Origin: Solobacterium sp.
GTDB lineage: Bacteria; Bacillota_I; Bacilli_A; Erysipelotrichales; Erysipelotrichaceae
DNA: 54,888 nt
Assembly: GCA_017432325.1 (NCBI GenBank)
Contig: JAFRJJ010000020.1
Location: 1-54,888 of the forward strand
Direction of reading: 5' to 3'
In this document: one piece after another, positions 25,414 to 33,965 of the stretch
Numbering within the stretch: position 1 is the stretch's first letter
Layout of the letters: every line of letters begins with the position of its first letter
The notes under the pieces: generated by a model
What the model was told of the DNA's origin: nothing
Databases searched by the model: none
The model's input: the letters and a program-made list of their open reading frames with translations, nothing else
Position numbers and translations under genes: made by a program

Positions 25414-25892
25414 GGATATTCCGCCTTTCTTTCCTGATATGTGTCGAGTGTGTCAAAGTCTACGAACTGCAGACAGTGGGTCAGACAGGCATCGACACAG
25501 GCAGGGTTTTTGCCCTGTGCCCGGAGTTCATAGCATCCGTCGCACTTGGCAGATCTGCCGTTCCTGACGCTCAGTTTCGGAGCGTTGCGCAGACATACCT
25601 TCGTACAGATGCCGCATCCGATGCACTTTTCTTTTCGGTGTCCGACGGTCCCGTCAGCCCGGCGGTACATCGCACCGGTCGGGCAGTGTGTCACGCATAA
25701 AGCATCATCACAATGGATGCAGGCACCTGAATAGTGAAAAAACTCTGTTCCTTCTTCGGTGGAAACTTCCAGTGTCTCCGCCTTGCGGAAGAACAGACCT
25801 GCTTCCAGGTTGTTTTTGTCTTTGCATGCCATCTGGCAGGCATTGCATCCAATGCATTTATTCTGGTCGTAGAGAAATCCGTAACGTTTCAT
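25404..25892 (-). CDS. DmsB-type ferredoxin with four [4Fe-4S] motifs
   Basis: A 162-residue electron-transfer subunit. Four cysteine groups are visible: CIGCNACQMAC, CIHCDDALCVTHCP, CIGCGICTKVC and CDGC...ACVDAC, as in DmsB/NrfC subunits of molybdoenzymes. The start at 25892 has AAAGGAG close upstream; the open frame continues to 26084 without a start signal. Its last codons overlap the fusion gene, so the two are made together. With no DmsC anchor, it probably passes electrons between the flavoprotein part and the molybdenum part of the fusion, in the cytoplasm. Confidence 0.93.
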   Translation of the reverse strand: MKRYGFLYDQNKCIGCNACQMACKDKNNLEAGLFFRKAETLEVSTEEGTEFFHYSGACIHCDDALCVTHCPTGAMYRRADGTVGHRKEKCIGCGICTKVCLRNAPKLSVRNGRSAKCDGCYELRAQGKNPACVDACLTHCLQFVDFDTLDTYQERKAEYPWE

Positions 25893-26128
25893 ACTGGCTC
25901 CTTTCGTTGCAGGAAAACGAATCAAAATACGGTTCCTGTTATCAGCGGATGAGTAATGAACCGGCTTGAACTGATATTTGGCCGGAGGGGAGAGTGAAAC
26001 AGGCAGCTTCCGTACACGGAAGGATGATTTCTGTTTTTCTGACTTCAGTATATTTCCTATGATCTGAATTCGACAATAAGGCATTGTAAATTTGCATATA
26101 AATTGCTATTGATGTATGAAAAGTTTAG

Positions 26129-26143
26129 CTGACACAGTGTCAG
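26129..26143. promoter_or_regulatory. Perfect 15-bp palindrome, likely TetR operator
   Basis: CTGACAC-A-GTGTCAG lies 20 bases upstream of the ATG at 26164 and downstream of a TATAAA at 26097-26102. Its form is typical of TetR-family sites. It is placed to control the TetR gene and possibly the divergent ferredoxin-molybdoenzyme operon. Confidence 0.65.
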
Positions 26144-26163
26144 TGAAAGATGGTAAAAGCATT

Positions 26164-26790
26164 ATGATCAAAGGTACACCGGAGCTGATCGCCGGACGCA
26201 GGGAAGAGATCATCAACGCCTGCGAAGAGCTGTATCAGACAATGAACTTCAAAGATATTACGCTGAAAGAGATCGGGAATGTCGTTCCGTTTTCAAGACC
26301 GACGATCTATAACTACTTTCAGACAAAAGAGGAGATCTTCCTTGCGCTGTTTGAACGAGAGTATGACCGCTGGAATGAGGAACTGAGGCTGATCCTGAAC
26401 AGTCATGATGAAATGACAAATGAGGAACTGGCAGATGCTGCTGGATCCCTGGCAAACCGTCCGCAGCTTCTGAAACTGCTGGCAATGAATAATTATGATA
26501 TGGAAAAAGAAAGCCGCCCGGAGCTTCTGGCTGCTTTCAAGAAGTCCTACGGGGGATCATTGAATCTTGTCAGGAACCTGCTGGAAAAGTTCCGACCGGA
26601 TCTTTCGGCGGAAGAAATCAGCAGGATCATCTATATCTTTTTCCCGTTTATGTTCGGAATCTATCCTTACACGGACGTTACGGAAAAACAGAGAACTGCG
26701 ATGAATGATGCCGGTATTGAGTTTCAGTATCAGTCAGTTTATGACATCGTTTATAAATGCCTGATCACACTGCTGAAAGGCATCAGATAA
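26164..26790 (+). CDS. TetR-family transcriptional regulator
   Basis: A 208-residue TetR/AcrR-type repressor. The helix-turn-helix spans about residues 12-55 (RREEIINACEELYQTMNFKDITLKEI, then SRPTIYNYFQTKEEIFLALFE). The C-terminal part is a helical ligand domain. An in-frame ATG at 26116 exists, but the perfect palindrome at 26129-26143 lies between the two and suggests that 26164 is the start; neither has a strong ribosome site. It diverges from the molybdoenzyme operon and precedes the MBL-flavin reductase pair by 65 bases, so it could control either. Confidence 0.88.
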   Translation: MIKGTPELIAGRREEIINACEELYQTMNFKDITLKEIGNVVPFSRPTIYNYFQTKEEIFLALFEREYDRWNEELRLILNSHDEMTNEELADAAGSLANRPQLLKLLAMNNYDMEKESRPELLAAFKKSYGGSLNLVRNLLEKFRPDLSAEEISRIIYIFFPFMFGIYPYTDVTEKQRTAMNDAGIEFQYQSVYDIVYKCLITLLKGIR

Positions 26791-26855
26791 AAAAACGATC
26801 CGTTTGTCTTCAGAAAACCGGACCGTATGCATATGTAAAGAAGGAGAAGAAGGGA

Positions 26856-27686
26856 ATGAAAGTTATTACGAACAGTAAGGGACAGGCAGTCCCGACAGGA
26901 GTTGAACACATCACGCCGGAAGCGTTCGGTCAGATCGAAGGAACTGAGGTACGCTGGCTTGCCGGCGGAGGTGCCATGATCAATGCGCGCGGCACCGTGA
27001 TCATGATCGACCCTGTACTGGAAGGATTTGACATGCCTCTCACATATGAACCGCCGCTGAAACCGGAAGAAGTGGTACGCTCAGACGCGATGCTTGTAAC
27101 ACACATCGATAACGATCATTTTTCCCGACCGACACTGCATGATACAGCTGCCGTCACAAAGGAATACCATACGACGGAATATGTTGCCCAGGTCATGCGG
27201 GAAGAGGGTCTCAACGGAACCGGACATCAGATCCATGATGAATTTGATGTCGGGAATGTACATGTTGAGTTAACACCGGCTTGGCATAACTGGCAGAACG
27301 ATTCAAAGAAATGGCAGTACCGTGAATGGAAGATGGAAGACTACTGCGGATTCAGGCTGAAGACACCTGACGGAACCATATGGATGCCGGGTGATTCCCG
27401 TTTGCTGGAAGAACAGCTGACTTATGAAGCACCTGATGTCATCCTGCTTGATTTTGCGGACAACGGCTGGCATATCACATTTGAAGGAGCAGTCAAGCTC
27501 TGCAATACATATCCGGATGCTGTACTGATCCCGATCCACTGGGGCAGTGTTGACGCGCCGGACTGGTCAACATTCAACGGAGATCCGAGAAAACTGGCAG
27601 AAAACATTGTTCATCCGGAACGTCTGGCAGTCCTGAATCCCGGTGAAGCATACACATTGAAATCTTCAGCTGATATTGAACATTAA
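26856..27686 (+). CDS. MBL-fold metal-dependent hydrolase (UlaG-like)
   Basis: A 276-residue metallo-beta-lactamase-fold hydrolase. The metal motif is THIDNDHFSRP (HxxxDH, about residues 80-90), with further ligands at PAWHNW, MPGDS and PIHWGS. The general plan resembles UlaG-type lactonases, but the substrate is unknown. AAGGAG and AAGGG lie upstream of the ATG at 26856; a longer open frame from 26757 overlaps the TetR gene and lacks a site. Followed 14 bases later by a flavin reductase in the same operon. Confidence 0.88.
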   Translation: MKVITNSKGQAVPTGVEHITPEAFGQIEGTEVRWLAGGGAMINARGTVIMIDPVLEGFDMPLTYEPPLKPEEVVRSDAMLVTHIDNDHFSRPTLHDTAAVTKEYHTTEYVAQVMREEGLNGTGHQIHDEFDVGNVHVELTPAWHNWQNDSKKWQYREWKMEDYCGFRLKTPDGTIWMPGDSRLLEEQLTYEAPDVILLDFADNGWHITFEGAVKLCNTYPDAVLIPIHWGSVDAPDWSTFNGDPRKLAENIVHPERLAVLNPGEAYTLKSSADIEH

Positions 27687-27700
27687 TAGGAGAAAACAAA

Positions 27701-28246
27701 ATGGCAAAGAAAAATATCGGACCTGTATTAGCTTTATATCCCAGCCCTGTGATCGTAGTCGGTGCTATGGTTGACGGTAAACCCACATGGACACTGGCTG
27801 CTCATTCCGGAACAATGGCGCACAGCCACGTGATGGTATCCCTCGTGCAGGCGCATTACATCAACAAGGGCATCCGTGAAAACAAGAAACTCTCGGTAAA
27901 TGTCGTCGATGAATCCTGGCTGAAAGAAGCAGACAGGATGGGTACCATTTCCGGAAACAAAACTGATAAATCCACAGCATTCGATTGGACGATGGGTGAA
28001 AACGGCGCGCCTGTGATCAATGACGCGAAGGTATCCATTGAATGCGAAGTGGACGGAAACTATGAACTGGAAAGATTCGATCATTTTGTCTGTAAGATCC
28101 TTGCAGTATATGCGGATGAAACAGCACTGAATGATGCGGGAAAGATCAATTACCATGTCTTCAAGCCGGTACTGTTTGAATTCCCGACATATGAGTACTT
28201 CGTGCTCGGTGAGAAAGTAGGAAACTGCGGAAAGATGAATGCATAA
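27701..28246 (+). CDS. Flavin reductase family protein
   Basis: A 181-residue FMN-binding split-barrel protein. The N-terminal YPSPVIVVGAMVDGKPTWTLAAHSGTMAH and the following VMVSLVQAHYINKGIRENKKLSVNVV fit the flavin-reductase-like domain; the C-terminal region contains HFVCKILAVYADE. It probably binds FMN and reduces it or a flavin-dependent partner. AGGAG lies 8 bases upstream. Paired with the MBL hydrolase gene, a combination that recalls flavodiiron-type split systems, but no diiron motif is complete here, so that is only a resemblance. Confidence 0.85.
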   Translation: MAKKNIGPVLALYPSPVIVVGAMVDGKPTWTLAAHSGTMAHSHVMVSLVQAHYINKGIRENKKLSVNVVDESWLKEADRMGTISGNKTDKSTAFDWTMGENGAPVINDAKVSIECEVDGNYELERFDHFVCKILAVYADETALNDAGKINYHVFKPVLFEFPTYEYFVLGEKVGNCGKMNA

Positions 28247-28554
28247 TAAAGTCATTTCAGAGAATTGAACGATGACATTGATTCATGAAGCGGCTGTAAT
28301 ATAAACTCCGGCTGGCTTCAGCAGTTATTGCAATAAAAATAAGAATTTCAGAGCGAGGCGTACAATTCTGCCTTGCTTTTTTCAGCTTCCAGAGATATTC
28401 ATATACAGAAGTTCACCTGTTCCCGCTGATCTCCTGATCCGTACAGTCGGGAGGAAATATAATTCTTTGAAAACGGATAAATGTAAAGCGAACTGCTGGA
28501 ATTTCCTGAAAAATTCATCAACAATAAAAACAGAAAATAAGGAGATTTAGCATC
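28247..28554. other. Intergenic region between two operons
   Basis: 308 bases without a gene. It holds a terminator for the upstream operon at 28352-28382, then A/T-rich DNA leading to the ribosome binding site AAGGAG of the reductase gene. No strong promoter hexamers could be chosen with confidence. Confidence 0.6.
28352..28382 (+). terminator. Terminator downstream of flavin reductase gene
   Basis: AGCGAGGC at 28352-28359 pairs with GCCTTGCT at 28370-28377 (one G-U), followed by six T residues. It lies about 105 bases after the stop codon. Confidence 0.75.
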
Positions 28555-29451
28555 ATGGAAAAAGTTGGATTTATCGGACTCGGCATCATGGGAAAGCCCA
28601 TGGCACATAATCTTTTAAAAGCGGGCGTTGACCTGATGGTCTGTGACCTGAATCAGGACGCGGTCAATGAACTGGTGGCAGCCGGCGCAAAAGAGGGCTC
28701 CTACAGTGAGATCGGTGCTGTCTGCGATGTCATTATGACGATCCTTCCCAGCGGACCGGTCGTACAGACAGTTCTCTTCGGCGAAAACGGAGTTGCCCGG
28801 ACAATTCGCGAAGGAAGCCTGGTCTGCGATCTGTCCAGTGTTACCCAGAATGAAAGCAGATACTGCTATGACAGACTGAAGGAAATGGGCGTCGGTTTTG
28901 TGGACGCGCCTGTTTCCGGCGGTGAACCCGGTGCGATCGCCGGAACGCTGGCGATCATGTGCGGCGGGGATGAGGCTGACTATAACAGGCTTGTTCCTTA
29001 CTTTGAAATACTCGGCAGCAGTTCACTGCTCATCGGTCCCAGCGGCTCCGGTTCCGTAACGAAGTTAGCCAACCAGATCATTGTCAATCTGAACATCTGC
29101 GCGGTCTCTGAAGCGCTTGTACTGGCGACAAAGGCAGGAGTGGATCCGATGAAGGTTTACAAAGCGATCCGCTGCGGACTTGCCGGATCAACAGTTCTGG
29201 ACGCCAAAGCGCCGCTTATGTGCGCGAGAAACTTTGTCCCCGGAGGCAAGATCTCCATCAACCACAAAGACATCAAGAACGTTCTGGCGACAGCCCATGA
29301 CCTGGATGTCCCGGTACCATTCACAGCCCAGCTGTTTGAAGTTCAGCAGACACTCAAAGCACATGGTCATTTCAATGATGACCACGGCGGATATGTACAG
29401 TATTTTGAAGCACTTGCCGGCATCGAAGTCAAAAGCGACATCAAGGAGTAA
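28555..29451 (+). CDS. Beta-hydroxyacid dehydrogenase (tartronate semialdehyde reductase / tetronate dehydrogenase type)
   Basis: A 298-residue NAD(P)-dependent 3-hydroxyacid dehydrogenase. It shows the Rossmann motif FIGLGIMGKPMA (6-17), the substrate loop DAPVSGGEPGA and the catalytic Lys in GSVTKLANQ (about 168-176). The family includes GarR and the threonate/erythronate dehydrogenases LtnD/DtnD. The adjacent DUF1537 kinase, 3 bases after its stop, favours the tetronate role, oxidising a four-carbon sugar acid to its 2-oxo form. AAGGAG is well spaced. A partner aldolase or decarboxylase is not in the window. Confidence 0.92.
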   Translation: MEKVGFIGLGIMGKPMAHNLLKAGVDLMVCDLNQDAVNELVAAGAKEGSYSEIGAVCDVIMTILPSGPVVQTVLFGENGVARTIREGSLVCDLSSVTQNESRYCYDRLKEMGVGFVDAPVSGGEPGAIAGTLAIMCGGDEADYNRLVPYFEILGSSSLLIGPSGSGSVTKLANQIIVNLNICAVSEALVLATKAGVDPMKVYKAIRCGLAGSTVLDAKAPLMCARNFVPGGKISINHKDIKNVLATAHDLDVPVPFTAQLFEVQQTLKAHGHFNDDHGGYVQYFEALAGIEVKSDIKE

Positions 29452-29454
29452 CGT

Positions 29455-30879
29455 ATGAGCCTTTCCATAGAAATTCTGAATCAATTCCCGGCGGTTGATG
29501 AAAAAGAAATCGACGCATTGCTGGCAGAGGAGATCAGGCAGAATCATCAGAAGATCGTTGTCCTGGATGACGATCCCACCGGAGTGCAGACAGTCCATGA
29601 CATCTCCGTTTATACGGACTGGAGCCTTGACAGTATCCGCCGGGGATTCAAAGAAGAAAACAAAGTCTTCTATATTCTTACCAACAGCCGCGGGATGACT
29701 GTTGGTGAGACGACCGAAGCCCATACCGACATCGCAAAGCGGGTCGCCGCTGTTTCTGAAGAGACCGGTATTGATTACATGATCATGAGCCGCTCCGACT
29801 CGACACTGCGCGGTCACTATCCGCTTGAGCCGCAGCTGCTCAGGGATGGGATGGAGGCGGACGGTCATCAGATCGACGGAGAGGTCATGTGTCCTTTCTT
29901 CAAGGAAGGCGGCCGCTTCACCATCGGCAATGTTCATTATGTAAAGCAGGGCAATGACCTTGTTCCGGCAGCGGAAACAGAATTTGCCAAAGACCGCACC
30001 TTCGGTTACAGCCATTCTTCACTGCCTGAGTACATTGAAGAAAAAACTAAAGGTGCTTACAATGCTGACAGTGTCACAAGTATCAGCCTTGATGATCTCA
30101 GAAGCCTGAATTATGAAAAGATCACTGCCCAGCTGGCAGCTGTCAGTGATTTTAACAAGATCGTCGTCAACGCTGTCGATTACTGTGACATTAAAGTTTT
30201 CTCCATCGCTCTTTACCGGGCAATGAAACAGGGAAAGCACTACATGTTCCGGACTGCGGCCGGTCTGGTCAAAGTGATGGGAGGTATCTCTGACCAGCCT
30301 CTGCTGACAAGAAATGATATGGTCACGCTGAACAGCAGCTATGGCGGTGTGGTCGTCGTCGGCTCCCATACTGCCAAGACGACAGTTCAGCTCAATGAAC
30401 TGCTCAAACTTGACTGTGTTGTCCCGGTTGAATTCAATTCCGACCTTGTACTGGAAGGGGATGAAGCATTCTGGAATGAAGTTGACCGCTGTGTCAAAGC
30501 GGAAGAAGAAATCATCCGCAGCGGAAAGACTGCTGTCTGCTTCACAAACCGTAAACTTCTGACTGTTGAAAACGACACAAAAGAATCAGCGCTCGTCAGA
30601 GCAGTCAGGATCTCAGACGGCGTACAGAGCCTTGTCGGAAGACTGTCCATCACGCCTGCATTCGTCATTGCAAAGGGAGGGATCACATCTTCCGATGTCG
30701 GCACTAAAGCTCTGGCAGTCAAACGCGCCAATGTTCTGGGACAGATCCAGCCCGGTATTCCGGTCTGGCAGACCGGAGAGGAATCCCGCTTCCCGAAAAC
30801 ACCATACGTCATCTTCCCGGGCAATACCGGCGATGAGACAACATTGAGAAAAGCAGTCGAGATCCTGATGGCTGAGTGA
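29455..30879 (+). CDS. Four-carbon acid sugar kinase (DUF1537 family)
   Basis: A 474-residue kinase of the DUF1537/OtnK-DtnK type. N-terminal substrate region: VVLDDDPTGVQTVHD, FYILTNSRG and MSRSDSTLRGHYPLEP. C-terminal nucleotide region: FVIAKGGITSSDVG and the closing VIFPGNTGDETTL. The family phosphorylates 2-oxo-tetronates at O4, or related acids such as erythronate or threonate. It follows the dehydrogenase by 3 bases with AAGGAG overlapping the previous stop, so they are one operon and probably consecutive pathway steps. Confidence 0.92.
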   Translation: MSLSIEILNQFPAVDEKEIDALLAEEIRQNHQKIVVLDDDPTGVQTVHDISVYTDWSLDSIRRGFKEENKVFYILTNSRGMTVGETTEAHTDIAKRVAAVSEETGIDYMIMSRSDSTLRGHYPLEPQLLRDGMEADGHQIDGEVMCPFFKEGGRFTIGNVHYVKQGNDLVPAAETEFAKDRTFGYSHSSLPEYIEEKTKGAYNADSVTSISLDDLRSLNYEKITAQLAAVSDFNKIVVNAVDYCDIKVFSIALYRAMKQGKHYMFRTAAGLVKVMGGISDQPLLTRNDMVTLNSSYGGVVVVGSHTAKTTVQLNELLKLDCVVPVEFNSDLVLEGDEAFWNEVDRCVKAEEEIIRSGKTAVCFTNRKLLTVENDTKESALVRAVRISDGVQSLVGRLSITPAFVIAKGGITSSDVGTKALAVKRANVLGQIQPGIPVWQTGEESRFPKTPYVIFPGNTGDETTLRKAVEILMAE

Positions 30880-30919
30880 TCTCTGACGCAATAAGAAAAT
30901 AGGCTCTGGAGGTGACCGA

Positions 30920-31426
30920 ATGACGAATCATATTCTGACCGCGGTATTTTCAGCAGGCGGTTCAACAAGAAAAGTCGGCAAAGCTATATCTGATATTTTC
31001 TGTACGGATTTTTACGAGATCCTTCCAAGGGAACCATATACTGCCGCAGACCTGAACTGGCTGAGCAAAAAGAGCCGCAGCAGTGTGGAAATGAATGATC
31101 CTTCAGCCAGACCGGAGATCGCTGAAAACACACTGGATATCTCTTCTTATGACACAATTATCATCGGCTATCCGATCTGGTGGGGTCTGGCTCCCCGTAT
31201 TATCGAAACGTTCCTGGAAAGCCATGACTTCAGCGGAAAAAGGATCATTCCGTTCTGCACATCAGGCGGAAGCGGTATCGGCAGGAGCGACATGGAACTT
31301 CATAAGAATGTCAGTCCTGACGTGATATGGGAAAAGGGTGTGCAGATCAACCGCCCGAATGAAAAGACGATCCGGAAACAGCTTGGCTCTGTTCTTCAAC
31401 AGCAATCAGACAACATAGGGCATTAA
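30920..31426 (+). CDS. Flavodoxin
   Basis: A 168-residue flavodoxin of the flavodoxin_4 type: the phosphate loop is FSAGGSTRKVGKAI, with GYPIWWGLAPRIIETFLE as the FMN contact and PFCTSGGSGIGRSDMEL as the third. It lies 40 bases after the kinase with GGAGGTG upstream of the ATG and probably belongs to the same transcript. It likely serves as a low-potential electron carrier or quinone/flavin reductase; its partner is not known. Confidence 0.92.
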   Translation: MTNHILTAVFSAGGSTRKVGKAISDIFCTDFYEILPREPYTAADLNWLSKKSRSSVEMNDPSARPEIAENTLDISSYDTIIIGYPIWWGLAPRIIETFLESHDFSGKRIIPFCTSGGSGIGRSDMELHKNVSPDVIWEKGVQINRPNEKTIRKQLGSVLQQQSDNIGH

Positions 31427-31471
31427 AACAGCATAAACAACCATACTGTTTCAAACCATATATCACCAGCA

Positions 31472-31496
31472 GCAGGCACTTCAGCCTGCATTTTTG
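31472..31496 (+). terminator. Terminator after flavodoxin gene
   Basis: GCAGGC at 31472-31477 pairs with GCCTGC at 31484-31489 and is followed by ATTTTTG. Confidence 0.75.
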
Positions 31497-31673
31497 AACT
31501 TCGGAAAATTGATCAGAATCAGATATTGTTCAAAAGTATGATGAAAACAGTGCCCTTAAAGATATTACGAACATATTTATTATCCTGTACAGGGCTTATA
31601 ATGATGACGATCATTGCATGTATGTAAAAATGATTGAAATGCGGGCAATATGAAGAAAAAGGAGGACAGCAGA

Positions 31674-32495
31674 ATGATCCGGCTTATGAGGAAGAATACC
31701 ATACTGACATGGTTCATTGCGATCATTCTTTATATTGTCATCATGATCGGTTCCTATTATTTTGATGATTCCGATCTCGTCGAGATCATAGCTTATCTCC
31801 TGCAGTGTCTGATGCTTGGGGGATGCCTGTATGTGATCGCCGGTTCAAAGCCGTTTGAAACATGCAGAAGAGGAACTGGTTATGTGTTCCGGAAAGGCTG
31901 GCCGATCCTGATCCTGCCGATGCTGTTTACGGGGATCGGTATCATTTCACCGGTCAAAGAAGGAACACCGCTGCATTCTGACTGGGTCGTAAGGACTGCA
32001 CTGGGATTTGCTGTCATGATGCTGGCGGGACTCAGTGAAGAACTGTGCTTCAGGGCTGCTGCCTGTGAAGCGCTGCTTCCGAAACTGAAGAACACAAAAC
32101 ATCCTTTTCTGTTCACTGCAGTGATCTCGGGACTTGTCTTCGGACTGATGCATGTCGCTCTGGAAGGGATCGACAGCTGGATGAGTGCTTTGCTTGGCAT
32201 CATGAAGATACTGACGACAGGACTGTTCGGTGCTTCCATGATGATCCTGTACTGGAAAACGAGAAATATGCTTGCGATCGGGTTGCTCCACGGTCTGTAT
32301 GACTTCATTTCATCATGCATTGAATATATGTTTGTCATAGAAGAAACGGCAGAAGAAGCTGCTTATACAGGCGGGGGCATTGAAACACTGATCGTTTATC
32401 TGATCCAGATGGCCGTGAATCTTCTTGTGCTGAGAGCTGTTTATAGAAACACAGGCAAGTCCGCTGATTATCACCATATCCTGGAAGAATGGTGA
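31674..32495 (+). CDS. CPBP-family intramembrane protease
   Basis: A 273-residue multi-helix membrane protein with CPBP/Abi motifs: EExxxR at 122-127 (SEELCFR), His160 in FGLMHVAL and a His in GLLHGLYDF. Members cleave membrane substrates or act in bacteriocin immunity. The start at 31674 has AAAGGAGG 8 bases upstream, which excludes the longer frame from 31650. Not clustered with a bacteriocin gene. A second CPBP protein is encoded at 34666. Confidence 0.88.
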   Translation: MIRLMRKNTILTWFIAIILYIVIMIGSYYFDDSDLVEIIAYLLQCLMLGGCLYVIAGSKPFETCRRGTGYVFRKGWPILILPMLFTGIGIISPVKEGTPLHSDWVVRTALGFAVMMLAGLSEELCFRAAACEALLPKLKNTKHPFLFTAVISGLVFGLMHVALEGIDSWMSALLGIMKILTTGLFGASMMILYWKTRNMLAIGLLHGLYDFISSCIEYMFVIEETAEEAAYTGGGIETLIVYLIQMAVNLLVLRAVYRNTGKSADYHHILEEW

Positions 32496-32558
32496 TCTTC
32501 CGGGAATTGTTCCGTCAAAGTGTTTTATTCGTTTGACAATATATGTAAAATAGTTGCT

Positions 32559-33401
32559 ATGAACAAGAAAAAATACTGTATATTCTGCGGGGCTGAGAAT
32601 ACCGCAGACGCGGATACATGCTGTGCATGCGGCAGGACCATGCATCCGGAAGAACATCTGTTGAAAGAATATCTTTACAGGAAAACAAAAGGAAAGCTGC
32701 AGGGAAAAGCAGAGGACAGTTTCCTTTCTGTTCTGAAGAACTGGATCCTTTCGCATCTGTACGGACTGGTCGTAACGATCTCCCTTGTCGCATTGGCAAC
32801 GATCACTGTTTCAGCTTCTTTTTCTTCACAACCGCCGTATGTCCGCCGTATCAGCAGCCCGCTGACACCGGCTGAACAGGCATTGGCAATCGGGAACGAG
32901 ACAGGCAGTGTGACGGCTGTCCCTGAGACACCTGCAGTGGAAGAACAGAATGATGAAATGATTGTCACGGAAGAGGATACAAATGAAGTATCGCACCTTA
33001 CCTATGAATTTGATTACTATTATATGATGGAGATCACATTGGCCGGGGTAGAGTTCTATATTGAATCAGATGAAGCAGAAACGATGCAGCGGGCCAATCT
33101 GGACGATTGCATAGTTCCTGAAGCGTCCGGATACCGCGGGGAATTTGTCTATGGGGAACTGGATCATTCCCATTATAACTATAATGAGGTCCGTCTTGAT
33201 CCAGGGAAGCCTCATATCAATGAACCGGCAACAGAACTAGGTGAAAGGATCATGGCTGACGGACATCCCATCATCGTATATCATGCGACGAATCACTATT
33301 CGGGACAGGGGACTGAATACACACGTTCATTCATATTCACAGCCACCAGACTGGATGGAAAATGGTATTTTGCTGAAGTGCTCAGCCTGGGGGATCTATG
33401 A
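32559..33401 (+). CDS. Zinc-ribbon membrane protein with extracytoplasmic domain
   Basis: A 280-residue protein: an N-terminal zinc ribbon CIFC...CCAC (residues 7-25), a cytoplasmic linker with KAEDSFLSVLKNW, one membrane helix (about 66-86), an acidic linker, then an extracytoplasmic domain with Tyr-rich strands (YEFDYYYMMEITLAGVEFYIE and later FIFTATRLDGKWYF). I know this as a common plan in Bacillota (zinc ribbon plus one helix plus unknown domain), with no assigned role. The ATG at 32559 lacks a ribosome site. Its stop overlaps the next gene's start. See the separate note on possible leaderless starts. Confidence 0.78.
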   Translation: MNKKKYCIFCGAENTADADTCCACGRTMHPEEHLLKEYLYRKTKGKLQGKAEDSFLSVLKNWILSHLYGLVVTISLVALATITVSASFSSQPPYVRRISSPLTPAEQALAIGNETGSVTAVPETPAVEEQNDEMIVTEEDTNEVSHLTYEFDYYYMMEITLAGVEFYIESDEAETMQRANLDDCIVPEASGYRGEFVYGELDHSHYNYNEVRLDPGKPHINEPATELGERIMADGHPIIVYHATNHYSGQGTEYTRSFIFTATRLDGKWYFAEVLSLGDL

Positions 33402-33955
33402 TCTGTACGAAATGCGGAAAAGACAATCTGATCAAAGCTGATTACTGTGTACAGTGCGGTCACGCATTTACAAAACAGGAAAAAGAAGCAGCCTACAATC
33501 AGACGATCTACGGAAAACTCGACAGGTTTGATGAAGTCAAGTCATGGGTCACACTGAAAAAGATCACGGGCAATTTCTTTGTCAGACTCCTGATCCTGGT
33601 ATGCATCGCAGTGCTTGGCTTCCTCACACATACCAACCGCGGTACCGAAATGAAACTGCTGGAAAGCAATGAATATGCCATTGACTGGAACAGCAATCGA
33701 AATGAATATTATCTTTATTCAGATCTGGACCAGATCCACCTGAAGCTGTATCTGCCCGGCAAACCGGAATCGATCGGTGTTGCCGTACTGGACGCGCAGG
33801 GGAATGTGATCAGTTCGGAAACATACAGCACGGATACGGAACCTGTACTGGAGAAGAACGGGTCATCCTACAGAATATCCGGGATCTATGAAGAAGGGGA
33901 AACAAGCATACTTGCTTCAGTGTACGATACTGTATATCGGGATATGATGAAGTAA
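33398..33955 (+). CDS. Small zinc-ribbon membrane protein
   Basis: A 185-residue protein with a zinc ribbon at its N-terminus (CTKC...CVQC, residues 3-21), a cytoplasmic stretch, one membrane helix (about 66-84) and an extracytoplasmic domain of beta strands. It has the same plan as the gene before it but a shorter exterior part. ATGA overlap with that gene means translational coupling. Function not recognised; the pair likely works together in the envelope. Confidence 0.8.
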   Translation: MICTKCGKDNLIKADYCVQCGHAFTKQEKEAAYNQTIYGKLDRFDEVKSWVTLKKITGNFFVRLLILVCIAVLGFLTHTNRGTEMKLLESNEYAIDWNSNRNEYYLYSDLDQIHLKLYLPGKPESIGVAVLDAQGNVISSETYSTDTEPVLEKNGSSYRISGIYEEGETSILASVYDTVYRDMMK

Positions 33956-33965
33956 TGATATATAT

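Noticed and set aside
24727..25437. Plus-strand open frames inside the molybdoenzyme fusion gene
   Set aside because: They are antisense shadows of the flavoprotein domain, whose FAD and NAD motifs are intact on the minus strand.
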